Assembly (NCBI RefSeq): GCF_000418325.1
Contig: NC_021658.1
Coordinates: 10,802,001-10,866,000, forward strand
Origin: Sorangium cellulosum So0157-2
Lineage (GTDB): Bacteria > Myxococcota_A > Polyangia > Polyangiales > Polyangiaceae
DNA length: 64,000 nucleotides
Direction: 5' to 3'
Shown: positions 8,854 to 18,470 of the stretch, one piece after another
Position numbering within the stretch: position 1 is the stretch's first letter
Layout: each line of letters begins with the position of its first letter
The notes under the pieces: model-generated
Databases searched by the model: none
The model's input: only the letters and a program-made list of their open reading frames with translations
What the model was told of the DNA's origin: nothing
Program-made: the position numbers and the translations under genes

Positions 8854-9936
8854 ATGGATTGCGCTTTCACCACGGGTCGGGGCCCGGCGCGCGCGCCCTC
8901 CTCCGCGAGGGCTCCCCGCTCGGCCGCCTGCGGCGTCCTGCTCGGCCTCGGCGCGCTCCTCCTCGCCCCCGGGGCGGCAGCGCAAGAGCCCGCTCCGCCG
9001 CTCCCGCCGGGCCAGGGACAGCCCGGCGCGGCTGCCCAGCCGCAGGCCGGGTATCCCCAGCAGCAAGGCTATCCCCAGCAGCAGGGTTATCCTCAGCAAC
9101 AAGGGTATCCTCAGCAGGGTTATCCTCAGCAGGGTTATCCGCAGCAGGGATACCCGCAGCAGCAAGGCTATCCCCAGCAGGGCTATCCCCAGCAGGGGTA
9201 CCCCCAGCAGCAGGGGTATCCCCAGCAAGGCTATCCCCAGCAGGGATACCCGCAGCAGCAAGGCTATCCCCAGCAACAAGGCTATCCTCAGCAGGGCTAT
9301 CCTCAGCAGGGCTATCCCCAGCAGGGCTATCCCCAGCAGGGCTATCCCCAGCAGCCGCCCGGCTACGGCCAGGGATACGCCCTGCCGGCCGGACCGCCGC
9401 CGCCCCCGATGCCGCCCGAGGCGACCTGCTGCCGCTGGTCGGTCCGCTACAACGCCCTGGACCTCCTGTTCGGGCGGATGACCTTCGAGGGCGAGGTCGC
9501 CATCCTCGGACCGCTCACCATCGGCCTCGCGCCGTCCTGGATCTGGGGCTCGCTCGACGACGCGACGCTGGACACGACCGGGTTCGCGCTCGGGGCCGAC
9601 ATCGGCGTCTACGTCGAGGGCAAGCCGCTGAAGGGGTTCTGGGTGAAAGGGCGCCTCGGCTACGAGTCGTTCGAGGCGGTCTACACCCCTTCTCCCAGGG
9701 TGACCCCCGGCAAGCGCGACGTGAGCAGCGCCATCCTCGGCCTCAGCATCGGGAGCACGAACGTCTTCGGCCGCGACGGCGGGTTCGCCATGTCGGGGGG
9801 GTTCGGGCTCGGCGTCGCGCTCGCCCCTCCGGCGACGGTCGCCGCAGGCGCCGCGGGCAACTACCAGTACGTCTTCTACGAGAAGACGGGGAAGATCAAG
9901 CTCCTCGGCTCGCTCTCGCTCGGCGTCGCGTTCTGA
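8854..9936 (+). CDS. Secreted GYPQQ-repeat protein with C-terminal outer-membrane-barrel-like domain
   Basis: 360 residues. A signal peptide is predicted (hydrophobic 'CGVLLGLGALLLAPGAAAQ', cleavage probably after AAA or AAAQ). Residues about 66-167 are 19 tandem GYPQQ/GYPQQQ units, an unstructured Pro/Gln/Tyr-rich linker. The C-terminal ~170 residues alternate hydrophobic and polar residues ('FEGEVAILGPLTIGLAPSW', 'GFWVKGRLGYESFEAV') and end in VAF, typical of a small outer-membrane beta barrel with a terminal aromatic. It is likely anchored in the outer membrane with a flexible repeat domain. Similar Gly-Tyr-Pro-Gln linkers are common in myxobacterial surface proteins. No enzymatic motif is seen. 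Confidence 0.72.
   Translation: MDCAFTTGRGPARAPSSARAPRSAACGVLLGLGALLLAPGAAAQEPAPPLPPGQGQPGAAAQPQAGYPQQQGYPQQQGYPQQQGYPQQGYPQQGYPQQGYPQQQGYPQQGYPQQGYPQQQGYPQQGYPQQGYPQQQGYPQQQGYPQQGYPQQGYPQQGYPQQGYPQQPPGYGQGYALPAGPPPPPMPPEATCCRWSVRYNALDLLFGRMTFEGEVAILGPLTIGLAPSWIWGSLDDATLDTTGFALGADIGVYVEGKPLKGFWVKGRLGYESFEAVYTPSPRVTPGKRDVSSAILGLSIGSTNVFGRDGGFAMSGGFGLGVALAPPATVAAGAAGNYQYVFYEKTGKIKLLGSLSLGVAF
9049..9354 (+). repeat. 19-copy GYPQQ coding repeat
   Basis: 15- or 18-bp coding units (GGN TAY CCN CAG CAR, with or without an extra CAR). Synonymous variation between copies (TAT/TAC, CAA/CAG) shows it is not freshly expanded throughout. The last five units are nearly identical. Confidence 0.9.
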
Positions 9937-10075
9937 TCGCGCCCGCCGCCCGCTGCTGATGGCCGGCCTCGCAGGGCGGCGCGGCCCCGCCGCGGCGGGA
10001 GGCGGCGCCGGCAGGCGGGCGGGCGCCGCCCCCCGGAACTTGGCCCCGCGCGCGGCGCCGTGGGACGTCTGCACC

Positions 10076-12062
10076 ATGCCCTCTCGCATCGCCCGCCGCC
10101 CCGGGCCGGCGCTGCTGCTGCCGCTCCTCGCCGCGCTCGTGTCGATCGCGTTCGCGCTCCCGGCGCGGGCGTGGGTCGAGGTGCACGTCGCCGGAGACGA
10201 CGTGCGGCTCGCGATCGACCGGGCCGGCGCCGCCACGGTCGAGCACAAGGTCACCTTGAAGATCTCGGGCGGGCCGCTCCGCGCGCTCGACATCCAGGGC
10301 GTCGACCCGGACGCCGAGCTCGATCCGGGCAGCTACGCCGCGCCCCTGAAGGCCGCGGAGGCGGGCTCCCTCGCGTCCGCGACGCCGGTCGCGCTCGAGC
10401 TCCTGCCGCCCGACCTCCGCCCGCGCGAGGACGGCTCGCGCCGCCCGGCGGCGCTGCGGGCCCGCTTCGACGGCAGGGGCCTGAGCCGCGGGGTGTTCGT
10501 GCTCTTCTTCCGCTACCGCACGGACCTCATGAAGCGGGGGCTCATCCGGCTGGACGGCCCGAGCGCCCGCATCGCGTGGACCGGGCCCCTCTGGGACGAC
10601 GGCTACGACTCGGCGCGGCTCACCGTCGCGATCCCGGCCGCGCCCGACGAGCCGCGCGTCGACGAGGCGCCCGCCGACGCGGCGGGCGAGCCCTCGGCCG
10701 ACGGCGCGCTCGCGGCGCCGTCGACGCTCTCCACGCTCCGCCGCTCGGTCGACAAGGACGAGCTCGAGCTGCTCCGCCCGTACACCCCCAAGGCCGAGCC
10801 GATCCGGTGGGCGATCCGCGCCGACGCGCGCGCCTTCCAGCCCGAGCCCACCGCGGCGCGGCCCGGCGCCGACGCCCTCGGGCGGCTCTCGGACGCCGCG
10901 GCCGCGAGCCCCGACCGGAGCCGCACCCTCTACCTCGCCGCCGGCGCGGCCCTCTTCGCGCTCTACAGCGCCCTCGTCGCGCTCAAGGCGCGCGAGCACG
11001 AGCGCCTCGCGCGCGCCGCGGGCGCCCTGCCGCGGCCCCTCGTCCCGATCCCGCTCGCGCCGCGGGCCGCCCTCGCCGGGCTCGCGCTCGTCGCGGGCGT
11101 CGCCCTGGAGCTGCTGCTCCGCGACGGCACGGCAGGCGCCGCGCTCGTGGCCGCGGCGACCGCGCTCGCCGCGCACCGCACCCCCCGCCCGGAGCGCGCC
11201 GCCGCGGCCCTGCGGCGCCCCGGCAAGTGGCTCCCGGTCGCGGAGTCCGAGGCGTTTCGCGAGCCGCCGCGGGTGCGCGGCGTCTACCTCGACGTCTCGA
11301 CGCGCGCCGGCAAGGCGCTGCTCGCCGCGCTGCTCGCCGCGCTCGGCGCGGGGGTCTACGCGGCGGCCGGCGCCTCGCCGTACCACGCCCACCTGCTCGC
11401 GCTCGACGCGACGGCGCTGCTCGCGATCTTCTGCACCGGCCGGCTCGCCGAGCTCCCCGCCGACCCGGCGGCGCGGCCGGTCGCGTTCCTGCGCGACGTC
11501 GCGCGGCGCGTGCGGCGGTCGCACAAGGCGCCCCGCCCGGCGGCCAAGGCGCCCGCGAGCGCGGCGCAGGGCGCGGCGGCCAAGGCGGCCGGCGCCGCGG
11601 CCAAGGCGGCCGGCGCCGCGGCCAGGGCGTCGGAGCTCCGCGTGGTCGGCCGCCTCCGCATCCCGGACGGCAGCCCCGACGCCGACGAGCTGCGGCTCGG
11701 CCTCTCGCCGCGCGCGGCGCTCCCCGGCTTCGTGGCGATCGAGGTCGGCGTCGTCTACGCGCCCGGCGCCGGCGGCCCCATCGGGCTGCCCGAGGTCCTG
11801 CTGCGCGTCGCCCCGGGCTCGCCGTGCGAGCGCGCCGTCGAGGGGCTCGCGAAGCCGGTCCTCGCGCGGGCGGCGCCCCGGCGAGCGCGTGCTCGCGTTC
11901 ACGCCGCGGCTGCCGACCGCGCGGATGACCGCGGCCATCGCCGCCGCGCTCGTCCGCGCCGTCTCCGCCCCGCCCGCGGGAGTCGCGCCGACCAAGCCGC
12001 AGGGCGCCGGCGCGCCCCGGGGGCCGCGGCCCCGGGACAAAGCGGCCTCCGCTGCAGCCTAG
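10076..12062 (+). pseudogene. Exported multi-helix membrane protein with a 1-nt frameshift near its 3' end
   Basis: The start at 10076 gives a signal peptide ('LLLPLLAALVSIAFALPARA'), an extracytoplasmic N-terminal domain ('VEVHVAGDDVRLAIDRAGA', a DUF2207-like pattern), then several hydrophobic segments (residues about 285-305, 330-380, 425-460) and an Ala/Lys-rich linker. The frame of 10076 runs on past the natural end into the repeat region up to 12370. Good coding character switches frame at about 11860-11885. In the +1 frame the next residues are 'GERVLAFTPRLPTARMTAA', with G/C at almost every third position, ending in TAG at 12060-12062. Deleting one nucleotide leaves exactly 662 codons. 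Either a sequencing error or a recent lesion. Function unknown. Confidence 0.65.
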
Positions 12063-12103
12063 CTCCACCCACAGGAGTCCGGCCAGGGATCAAGAGAGAG
12101 TTC

Positions 12104-12169
12104 AACGCAAAGGCGCAAAGGCGCAAAGGCGCAAAGAAGATTTATAGTTTGCGCCTTTACGCCTTCGTT
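12104..12169. repeat. Palindromic intergenic repeat I (GCGCAAAG type)
   Basis: The left arm is AACGCAAAG followed by three GCGCAAAG units. The right arm TTTGCGCCTTTACGCCTTCGTT is its imperfect reverse complement, separated by an AT-rich loop (AAGATTTATAG). The A+T content contrasts sharply with the surroundings. It lies just after the frameshifted membrane-protein gene. Confidence 0.8.
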
Positions 12170-12245
12170 TTTTCTCTTCGCTCGCGAGGCAGATCCCTGG
12201 CGGGAGATCTGACCCGCGGTGCGAGGACACCGAACGGGTTGAATC

Positions 12246-12358
12246 CCCGAGAAATTGAACCACAGAGGCACAGAGGGAAGAGAAATATAAATTTCTATTT
12301 CTTCTCTCCCCTCTGTGCCCTCTGTGCCTCTGTGGTTCGAATCTCTTCATTCTCGGGC
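12246..12358. repeat. Palindromic intergenic repeat II (ACCACAGAGGCACAGAG type)
   Basis: GAACCACAGAGGCACAGAGG at about 12257 is mirrored by CCTCTGTGCCTCTGTGGTTC ending near 12338, around the AT-rich centre AAATATAAATTTCTATTT. The outer flanks CCCCGAGAA and TTCTCGGGC extend the stem to 12246-12358. It encodes no protein. It is a different element from repeat I, 80 bp away; together they fill the 12063-12487 gap. Confidence 0.85.
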
Positions 12359-12487
12359 GTTTCAAGCTGATCGTTGCTCTAGCCGGTGCATCGGGCTGCG
12401 GTGGTCGTCTCGCTCGCCAGCCCCCTGAGCCGCGCCGTCGCCCTCGGGGATGAGGTGGCAGCCCGGGTCGTCATGGCTCGAGGTGCG

Positions 12488-15049
12488 CTAACGAGGCCGC
12501 GCGACGAGGCGGAGGCTCTGCTGCCCGCCGCGCGCGAAGCCCTGCAGGCGGCTCCTCCTGCTCGTCCCGTCGGTGACGTCCAGCAGGAGGAGGGCGGCAG
12601 CGCCAGACGGGATGTCCGTGATCGGGACGGTGAGCGTCGGCTCGCCGGCCCAGGGCACACGCGCGGCTTCGTCGAAATCTCGTATGCGAACCACAGGCTC
12701 AGGAAAGAGTTCCGGGTCCCATGCCTCGATCATGAACGAGCCGTGCTCGTCCGGCCGGCTCGGGTCGCGGGCCTCGATGACCAGCGGAAATGTGAGGTGC
12801 GCTATCCGCTGATAGCTGACATCCCAGGTCCACGGCTCGGTGCCCGCTACCCGGAACTCCAGACCCACGTCCCAGAAATCGCTCGCAAGATACCATACGT
12901 CGCAGCGCACCGATGCGCCGAGTATCTCGACGGTGTCATCGAGGCCCAAGGCGACCGGGGCCCGCCGAGAGACGCCGACCACGGCCTGGCCGGAGAGCTC
13001 GTTCTCGTCGGGATCGCTGACCGCCGCGGCGATCGAGACCTCAGCATCCGTGTAGGCGGGGCCGTCGACGTCGATCTCCGGGGGCAAGTTGCTCGCCAGG
13101 AAGGCGCCGAGCGAGTTGGCGTACGCTCCGCCCCCCACACCTCGCCAGGCGATGTGCACGACCCCGTCGGGGCCGACATCGATATCGCTCCCATGCCCGG
13201 CCCCCGGCAGCTCGCGGGAGGACCAGGTCTCGCCGTTGTCGTCCGACCAGACGAGCCGCGCTTCGTAGTACTCTTCCCCTGCCCCGATCAGATAGATGCG
13301 GCCCCCGGCGTCGACGACCATCGAGCGCGTGTCCTGCTGGGGAAGGCCGAGGGGCGTCGGGGTCCATCGCGCGAAGCCGCGGAGCGAGTTCGAGTAGAGC
13401 GTCCTACCGCTCACATGGCCATCGCCTTCGGTGGCGATGACGTGGATCGCGTGGTCAGGTCCTACGGCGACCGAGGGGTAGTGCCAGGAGCCGGTCGGGG
13501 TCGGCCGGACCCAGCCGCTTACCTGGTCGAAGACACCGAAGGACGGATAGAAACCATACCTGCCGACGAACTCGTCGCGCCCGTATTCCGTGAAGGCAGC
13601 GACGAGCACGGTCCTCCCGTCGGGGGCCAGGACGGCCTCCACGGGCTGCCGCGCGGACGATTCCACGTTGCTGCTGACGAAGTCGCGGCCATCATGGGTC
13701 CGGAAGCGTAGGATGCCGCTGCTGGAAGGGTGAAAGAGATCGACCACGCCGCCGTACGCCGCGATGGTCGGCGCTTGCCCACCGACATCGCTCAACCCGA
13801 GCGCGTCGGAGACACGCACGGCTTGCCAGCCGCTGAGCGAGCCGGCGTAGAAGAGCTCGCGGCCGGAGGACGAGGGCGAGCGCGGCTCGATCCATGCGGC
13901 GTGCACGTCCCCGGTGACGGGATCGGCCTCCATGTCGACCATCCCAGGAAAGTAGATCTCCGGCGAGGAGATGACCGTGTGACGCGACCAATCGTCGGAG
14001 GTCACGTGGTGGACGCTGATGCCCTTCCGGAGGGCCAGGTGCACCGTGCCGTCGGGGGCTGACGTCACGGCGCTCAGGTCGCCGGGACTGAAGATCGCCG
14101 GCGCGAAGGTGCCCGCGTCCCACCGCGTCCCGTTGATGCGCACGTACGCCGGCCAGGAGCGCGCGCCGTTCAGCGCGAGCTCCCTGCCGTCGAGCGCGAA
14201 GGACGTACCGTTCACGCGCGTGTCGATCTCGGGCGACCGGAAGTTGGGATCGTCGTCGATCTCGAGGTGGTACGACGATGCGCCGGCGATGGGCTCCCAG
14301 CGGATGAGCGAGCGGCGGTAGCTGCTCTCGGCCCCGGCCGCAGGCGACGTGATGATGATCGGTGCTCCCACGCCGCCGTCGTCCCGGGGGACGTAGCAGA
14401 GGTCGAGCTTCGGCCGGAGCTCGACCGCCGTCTTTTCGCTGCTCCGGTACTCGGTGCGCAAGACCGGATCCTCCTCCAGGAGGACACCGTGGTTCGCGGA
14501 AGCACCGCTCACCCATGCCTGCGCGAGCGCCGTGACATCGGACGAGCGGACCCCGGCGCCCCCGCCAGAGGTGAACGAGGCGGCGACCGCAGGGTCGAAC
14601 GCTTCTCCGAAGCTCGCCCAGGTCACCGTCGGCTCCTCCCAGGCGCTCGTGACGCGGTGAATACGGACCGTGCTGTCGACGACCTTGTACGTCTGGGAGA
14701 TGGACAGGTTCGCCGACACGACCTCGGCGCCCGAGGGGACGCCGGACAGATCGAACCGGAGCAGGCTGCGCCGGAGCCCGCCGGTCTCGCTCGTCCCGGT
14801 GCCGAGGTTCGGGCTCGTGCCGTCGTTCCATCCGGGCGCGTTCTGCCAGAGCACGGCGTCTGCGACGCTCGCGGGGTCTGCGCCGCGCTGGAGCGTGATG
14901 CACACCTGTCCGTCGACCGCGAGCGCCTCCGCGGCGCGCGCCGTGTCCTCGGTGCCGTCCGCGCGGGCGGGGTCGACGCCACAGCCGGCCACGAGGAGGC
15001 TGGCCGCTCCAACACACGTAGGCTTCAAGACCTTCGTTAGGGTGCTCAT
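12488..15049 (-). CDS. Lipoprotein with DNRLRE (CBM96-like) domain and beta-propeller-like region
   Basis: 853 residues. Lipobox LLVAGC near residue 20 makes it a probable outer-membrane lipoprotein. Residues about 45-215 form a DNRLRE-type domain: 'RRSLLRFDLSGVPSGAEVVS', 'TVRIHRVTSAWEEPTVTW' and a closing 'LRPKLDLCYV'. This module is found in secreted carbohydrate-active and surface proteins. Next comes a fibronectin/Ig-like segment ('IRWEPIAGASSYHLEIDDD'). Then repeated blade-like motifs follow ('SPDGT/APDGRTVLVAAF', 'VGPDHAIHVIA', 'VDAGGRIYLIGAGEEYYEA', 'VGPDGVVHIAWRG'), a probable six- or seven-bladed propeller resembling sialidase/BNR folds. The C-terminus is Ig-like. It is probably a glycan-binding surface protein. 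No catalytic residues are identified. Confidence 0.78.
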   Translation of the reverse strand: MSTLTKVLKPTCVGAASLLVAGCGVDPARADGTEDTARAAEALAVDGQVCITLQRGADPASVADAVLWQNAPGWNDGTSPNLGTGTSETGGLRRSLLRFDLSGVPSGAEVVSANLSISQTYKVVDSTVRIHRVTSAWEEPTVTWASFGEAFDPAVAASFTSGGGAGVRSSDVTALAQAWVSGASANHGVLLEEDPVLRTEYRSSEKTAVELRPKLDLCYVPRDDGGVGAPIIITSPAAGAESSYRRSLIRWEPIAGASSYHLEIDDDPNFRSPEIDTRVNGTSFALDGRELALNGARSWPAYVRINGTRWDAGTFAPAIFSPGDLSAVTSAPDGTVHLALRKGISVHHVTSDDWSRHTVISSPEIYFPGMVDMEADPVTGDVHAAWIEPRSPSSSGRELFYAGSLSGWQAVRVSDALGLSDVGGQAPTIAAYGGVVDLFHPSSSGILRFRTHDGRDFVSSNVESSARQPVEAVLAPDGRTVLVAAFTEYGRDEFVGRYGFYPSFGVFDQVSGWVRPTPTGSWHYPSVAVGPDHAIHVIATEGDGHVSGRTLYSNSLRGFARWTPTPLGLPQQDTRSMVVDAGGRIYLIGAGEEYYEARLVWSDDNGETWSSRELPGAGHGSDIDVGPDGVVHIAWRGVGGGAYANSLGAFLASNLPPEIDVDGPAYTDAEVSIAAAVSDPDENELSGQAVVGVSRRAPVALGLDDTVEILGASVRCDVWYLASDFWDVGLEFRVAGTEPWTWDVSYQRIAHLTFPLVIEARDPSRPDEHGSFMIEAWDPELFPEPVVRIRDFDEAARVPWAGEPTLTVPITDIPSGAAALLLLDVTDGTSRRSRLQGFARGGQQSLRLVARPR

Positions 15050-16002
15050 TCAGAGGTCCTCCGTGACAATATGTTTCCTGGTCCGAACCACGTCGCACAC
15101 GAGGCTGTCGGCAGAAGCCCCCACGCTCACGAACGCTGGGCGCGATGAGGTCGGGCGTGACTTGCGGCGGGCCTCCGCGGAGATTGGCCGGACATCGGCT
15201 GTCCCGATCTTCACGTCCAGCGGAGCATGTAGGCGGTCAGGCCGCTGACCTCTCTCTTCTACTACCCCGAGAAGCACCATCCGTGCCAGAACAGCTAGAC
15301 GCATGCGGCAGATCGTCTTGGGATCCCGAAACGCTGGCTGATGCCGCGGATTCACGGCCAGCGACCTAGTGTGCCCGGAGGAGATGGACAGGGGTCTGCA
15401 CCATCGGCGCCCGAAGCTCCCCGCGCGGCGTGGGCCCGATTCGGGCTCCCGGTCGCGCGATCTCGCGTGGATGGATCGACTGGATGGCTCCGCTCGATCG
15501 AACGATCACCTCCTGTGCCGACCGATGAACGGCGCCGACAAAAACGGCGCCGCTCCGTGGCTCTGCACGCGCGCTGCCGGCTCACGGCGGTACGCCCCTA
15601 TGCGACACGTGCGCGCACCGCCACAGCGCGCCTTCCATACGCCCGCCTTACGCGCAGGAATACCTTGCCAGACCGACAAGACAACAAATCGCAGACCGCT
15701 CCACGCGATCCCATGGCGAACGCCGGCCAAAGCATGATAGTCTCGCAACAATCGTCTTTGTCTCCGACGCCGGCGCTGATACGGATCGAATCATGCATGG
15801 GTCGGCCGCCGTCTCCGCGGCGAAGGCCGAGCGGCCAGTCGACGCTCGCGACCCTTTGAGGCCGGGAGAGAAACGCTGGTGTCTGGTCGCACGGCATTTT
15901 TTGCACGTGGGTGACCGGTCCGGCGGAGCTCTGCTCTGGCGTCGTCGTCCTCTTTTGATGTCGGCCGTCCTCGGACAGGACCCGCGCAGACCGGGAGCGA
16001 TC
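15050..16002. other. 953-bp intergenic region between divergent genes
   Basis: No open frame here has the G/C-biased third positions of neighbouring genes. Stretches such as 15650-15800 are relatively AT-rich. It should hold the promoters of the leftward DNRLRE lipoprotein and rightward CapA-family gene; I cannot identify specific elements with confidence. Confidence 0.5.
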
Positions 16003-18303
16003 ATGGCAAGAAGGCGCGTCATCCCCACATTCACTCTCTCTTCGCTGTCCGCGTGCGCCGCGCTCTGCGCGTCGCTCCCCGGGGGCGAGGCGGCGGCGGC
16101 TTACCGCTTCGACGCGACCGAGGCGGCGTTCGACGCGGTCTACGCGGCGGCGCCCATCGACGTCACCGGCGTCGTCGTCGACGAGGCGGGGTCGCCGATC
16201 GCGGGGGCCGAGGTGACGGCCATCGGCTGGGGGAGCGGCGCGGTCAACGACGGCGAGCTCGCCTTCACCGACGGGGCGGGCGCGTTCACGCTGGCGGCGC
16301 TCGCGCGGCGCTCGGTGCTGCTGCGCATCGAGGTGGACGGGTACTATACCGAGATCGTCCCCGCCGACCTGCACCGGCCGCTCGCCGCGGCCTCCGCCGG
16401 GGTCGGCCGCGTCGTGCTGACCGAGCAGCGCGCGGGCCGCGCGCGGATCCTCGTGGGGGGCGACACGATGTTCGGGCGGCGCTTCATCGACGGCGACGCC
16501 GACGGGGTCGAGGGAGAGGCCGGCGATCTGATCCGCCCGGACACCCGACAGGCGGACGCGCTCGCCGTCCTCTCCTTCCTGCGCGACGTCCTCTCGTCGG
16601 CCGACTACACGCAGGTGAACCTCGAGTCCCCCGTCACGGCCAACCCGGCGACGCCCCACCCGTACAAGTCGTTCACGTTCTTCTCCTACCCCGAGGCGGC
16701 CCGGGCGCTCGCGCTCTCCGGCGTGGACGCCGTGAGCCTCGGCAACAACCACATGTTCGATTACATGGAAGGGGGCGTCACCGACACGCTCATCCACGTG
16801 CCGAACGCCGGCCTCGACTGGTTCGGCGCCGGACCGGACGAGACGACCGCGAAGGGCACCGTGCTCTACCGGACGATCCGCGGCGTCGACGTGGCCTTCC
16901 AGGGGTTCAGCCAGATCGTCAACGACGGGTCGACCGACGCGGCGTACACGCTCACCGCCTCCGACGGGCCCCCGCCCAAGGCCGGCGCGCTCGAGCTCAG
17001 CCTCGCGGAGATCAGCGACTTCATGGAGGAGGACGCGGTCGGGCGCTTCGGCATCCCGGTGCTGCACGGGGGCATCGAGTACAGCGATTATCCGTCGTCC
17101 GGCATGCGGCGGCGGTTCGTCCAGCTCGTCCAGAAGGGCGCCGGCATGGTCGTGGCGCACCACCCGCACACGATCCACGGCGTCGGGCTGTACGACGCCG
17201 GCGCCGGGCCCCGCTTCGTCTTCATGTCGCTCGGCAACATGGTCTTCGATCAGGACGTCTTCGAGACGTACCAGTCGTACCTCGCGGCGGTCGACATCGA
17301 CGAGGACTCGAGCGGCAACCGCGCGGTGCACCGCGTCCAGCTCATCCCGTTCCAGAACGAGGACTACGTCCCGAAGCTGGTGGGCGGCGCGTGGCTCGGC
17401 CGGGCGATCCGCCACATCGGCCACCTCTCCACGACGCTGCCGGCGGCGCCGTCGTCCGGCGAGGCGGCGGACGGCCTGACCGGTGCGGTCGTGTTCGCGA
17501 GCGGCCCGCGGGCCGCCGCGGTGAGCGATCCGTCGCAGTACACGACGAGCGAGCGCGCCGAGACGCGGAGCGTGCCGCTCAAGAGCCGCGCCACCGGGCC
17601 CATCGAGCACCTGCGGTCGGACGAAGCGGAGTCGCTCGCCGGCCTCCGGACGAGCGCCGCCGCGAGCTGCGATTACGGCCGGGAGATCATGCTCTACGGC
17701 GACTTCGAGGACGGCGACGTCGACGATACCTCCCACGAAGGGTCGATGTGGTCGATGAGCGAATTCCGCTACATCCAGAACAGCGTGGTCCACGGCGGGA
17801 CCGGCGCGATGGTGTTCCTGCGCAAGTCGAGCAGCACCACCGAGGTCTCGACGTACATGAACAACCGCGTCAAGTTCGACCCCGGCCGCAAGCTGACCTT
17901 GACCGGGTTCCTGAAAGGCGACAACGCCGGGCAGGTGCGCGTTCAGGTCTACTGGTACACGAGCGGCGGGGCGAGCGTGTCGAACAGCGTCGTGCTCACG
18001 CGCGCGGCCGGCACGTACGACTGGCAGCGGTTCACGGTCGATCTCACCCCGCCGTCGAACGCGGGCTCCGTGCGGTTCTATTTCCGGGCGGGAGCGCCGG
18101 CGAGCGGCGAGGCCGCCGCGTTCCTCGACGACGTGTCGCTCATCGAGTGGGAGGGCACGATCGCCGACACGTCGCCCGGGTTCGCGTTCCCCACGCCGAA
18201 CAACTGGGGCTTCGCGCGCTGCACCGCCGTGGATCCGGCGCTCACGAGCCTCGGCGTGACGATGACCCACCGGTCGTACGCGCTGGCCCCGGCGGCGCCC
18301 TGA
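16003..18303 (+). CDS. Secreted CapA-family (poly-gamma-glutamate capsule type) metallophosphatase-like protein
   Basis: 766 residues from the ATG at 16003, which yields a clear signal peptide (MARRRVIP... LPGGEAAAA); the open frame extends further upstream without one. Residues about 45-130 are a carboxypeptidase-regulatory-like beta domain ('VTGVVVDEAGSPIAGAEVTA'). Residues about 145-470 carry CapA motifs: 'ILVGGDTMFGRR', 'VNLESPVT', 'SLGNNHMFDY', 'VLHGGIEYSDYPS', 'VVAHHPHTIHG' and 'FMSLGNMVFDQ', supporting a calcineurin-like metal site. The C-terminal ~200 residues look like a carbohydrate-binding jelly roll ('FEDGDVDDTS', 'FFLDDVSLIEW'-like ending). CapA proteins act in capsule poly-glutamate export, but many relatives have unknown substrates. 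Confidence 0.82.
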   Translation: MARRRVIPTFTLSSLSACAALCASLPGGEAAAAYRFDATEAAFDAVYAAAPIDVTGVVVDEAGSPIAGAEVTAIGWGSGAVNDGELAFTDGAGAFTLAALARRSVLLRIEVDGYYTEIVPADLHRPLAAASAGVGRVVLTEQRAGRARILVGGDTMFGRRFIDGDADGVEGEAGDLIRPDTRQADALAVLSFLRDVLSSADYTQVNLESPVTANPATPHPYKSFTFFSYPEAARALALSGVDAVSLGNNHMFDYMEGGVTDTLIHVPNAGLDWFGAGPDETTAKGTVLYRTIRGVDVAFQGFSQIVNDGSTDAAYTLTASDGPPPKAGALELSLAEISDFMEEDAVGRFGIPVLHGGIEYSDYPSSGMRRRFVQLVQKGAGMVVAHHPHTIHGVGLYDAGAGPRFVFMSLGNMVFDQDVFETYQSYLAAVDIDEDSSGNRAVHRVQLIPFQNEDYVPKLVGGAWLGRAIRHIGHLSTTLPAAPSSGEAADGLTGAVVFASGPRAAAVSDPSQYTTSERAETRSVPLKSRATGPIEHLRSDEAESLAGLRTSAAASCDYGREIMLYGDFEDGDVDDTSHEGSMWSMSEFRYIQNSVVHGGTGAMVFLRKSSSTTEVSTYMNNRVKFDPGRKLTLTGFLKGDNAGQVRVQVYWYTSGGASVSNSVVLTRAAGTYDWQRFTVDLTPPSNAGSVRFYFRAGAPASGEAAAFLDDVSLIEWEGTIADTSPGFAFPTPNNWGFARCTAVDPALTSLGVTMTHRSYALAPAAP

Positions 18304-18470
18304 GGCCGCCGCCTCGGCGCGGCCGCGCGGGAGCTCGGACCGCGCTCGGCCCAGGCGGGCGCGCGGGGGGTCACCTCGACTTCCGTGCGCTGCTTGGATA
18401 GCATGAGCGCGCGGCGCTGCGCCGTGGACTCGACACCTGCCCTGCGCTCGCGCGCCACGGACTCGCCCTC

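Noticed and set aside
12104..12358. Insertion sequence
   Set aside because: There is no transposase frame or target-site duplication; only hairpin-forming repeats are present.
15341..15859. Possible small genes in the 15.05-16.0 kb gap
   Set aside because: Several overlapping frames exist but none has the local codon bias, an RBS or familiar motifs.
15598..18270. Long minus-strand open frame opposite the CapA-family gene
   Set aside because: It is a shadow of the GC-rich coding strand, Arg/Ala/Gly-rich with no recognisable motif.
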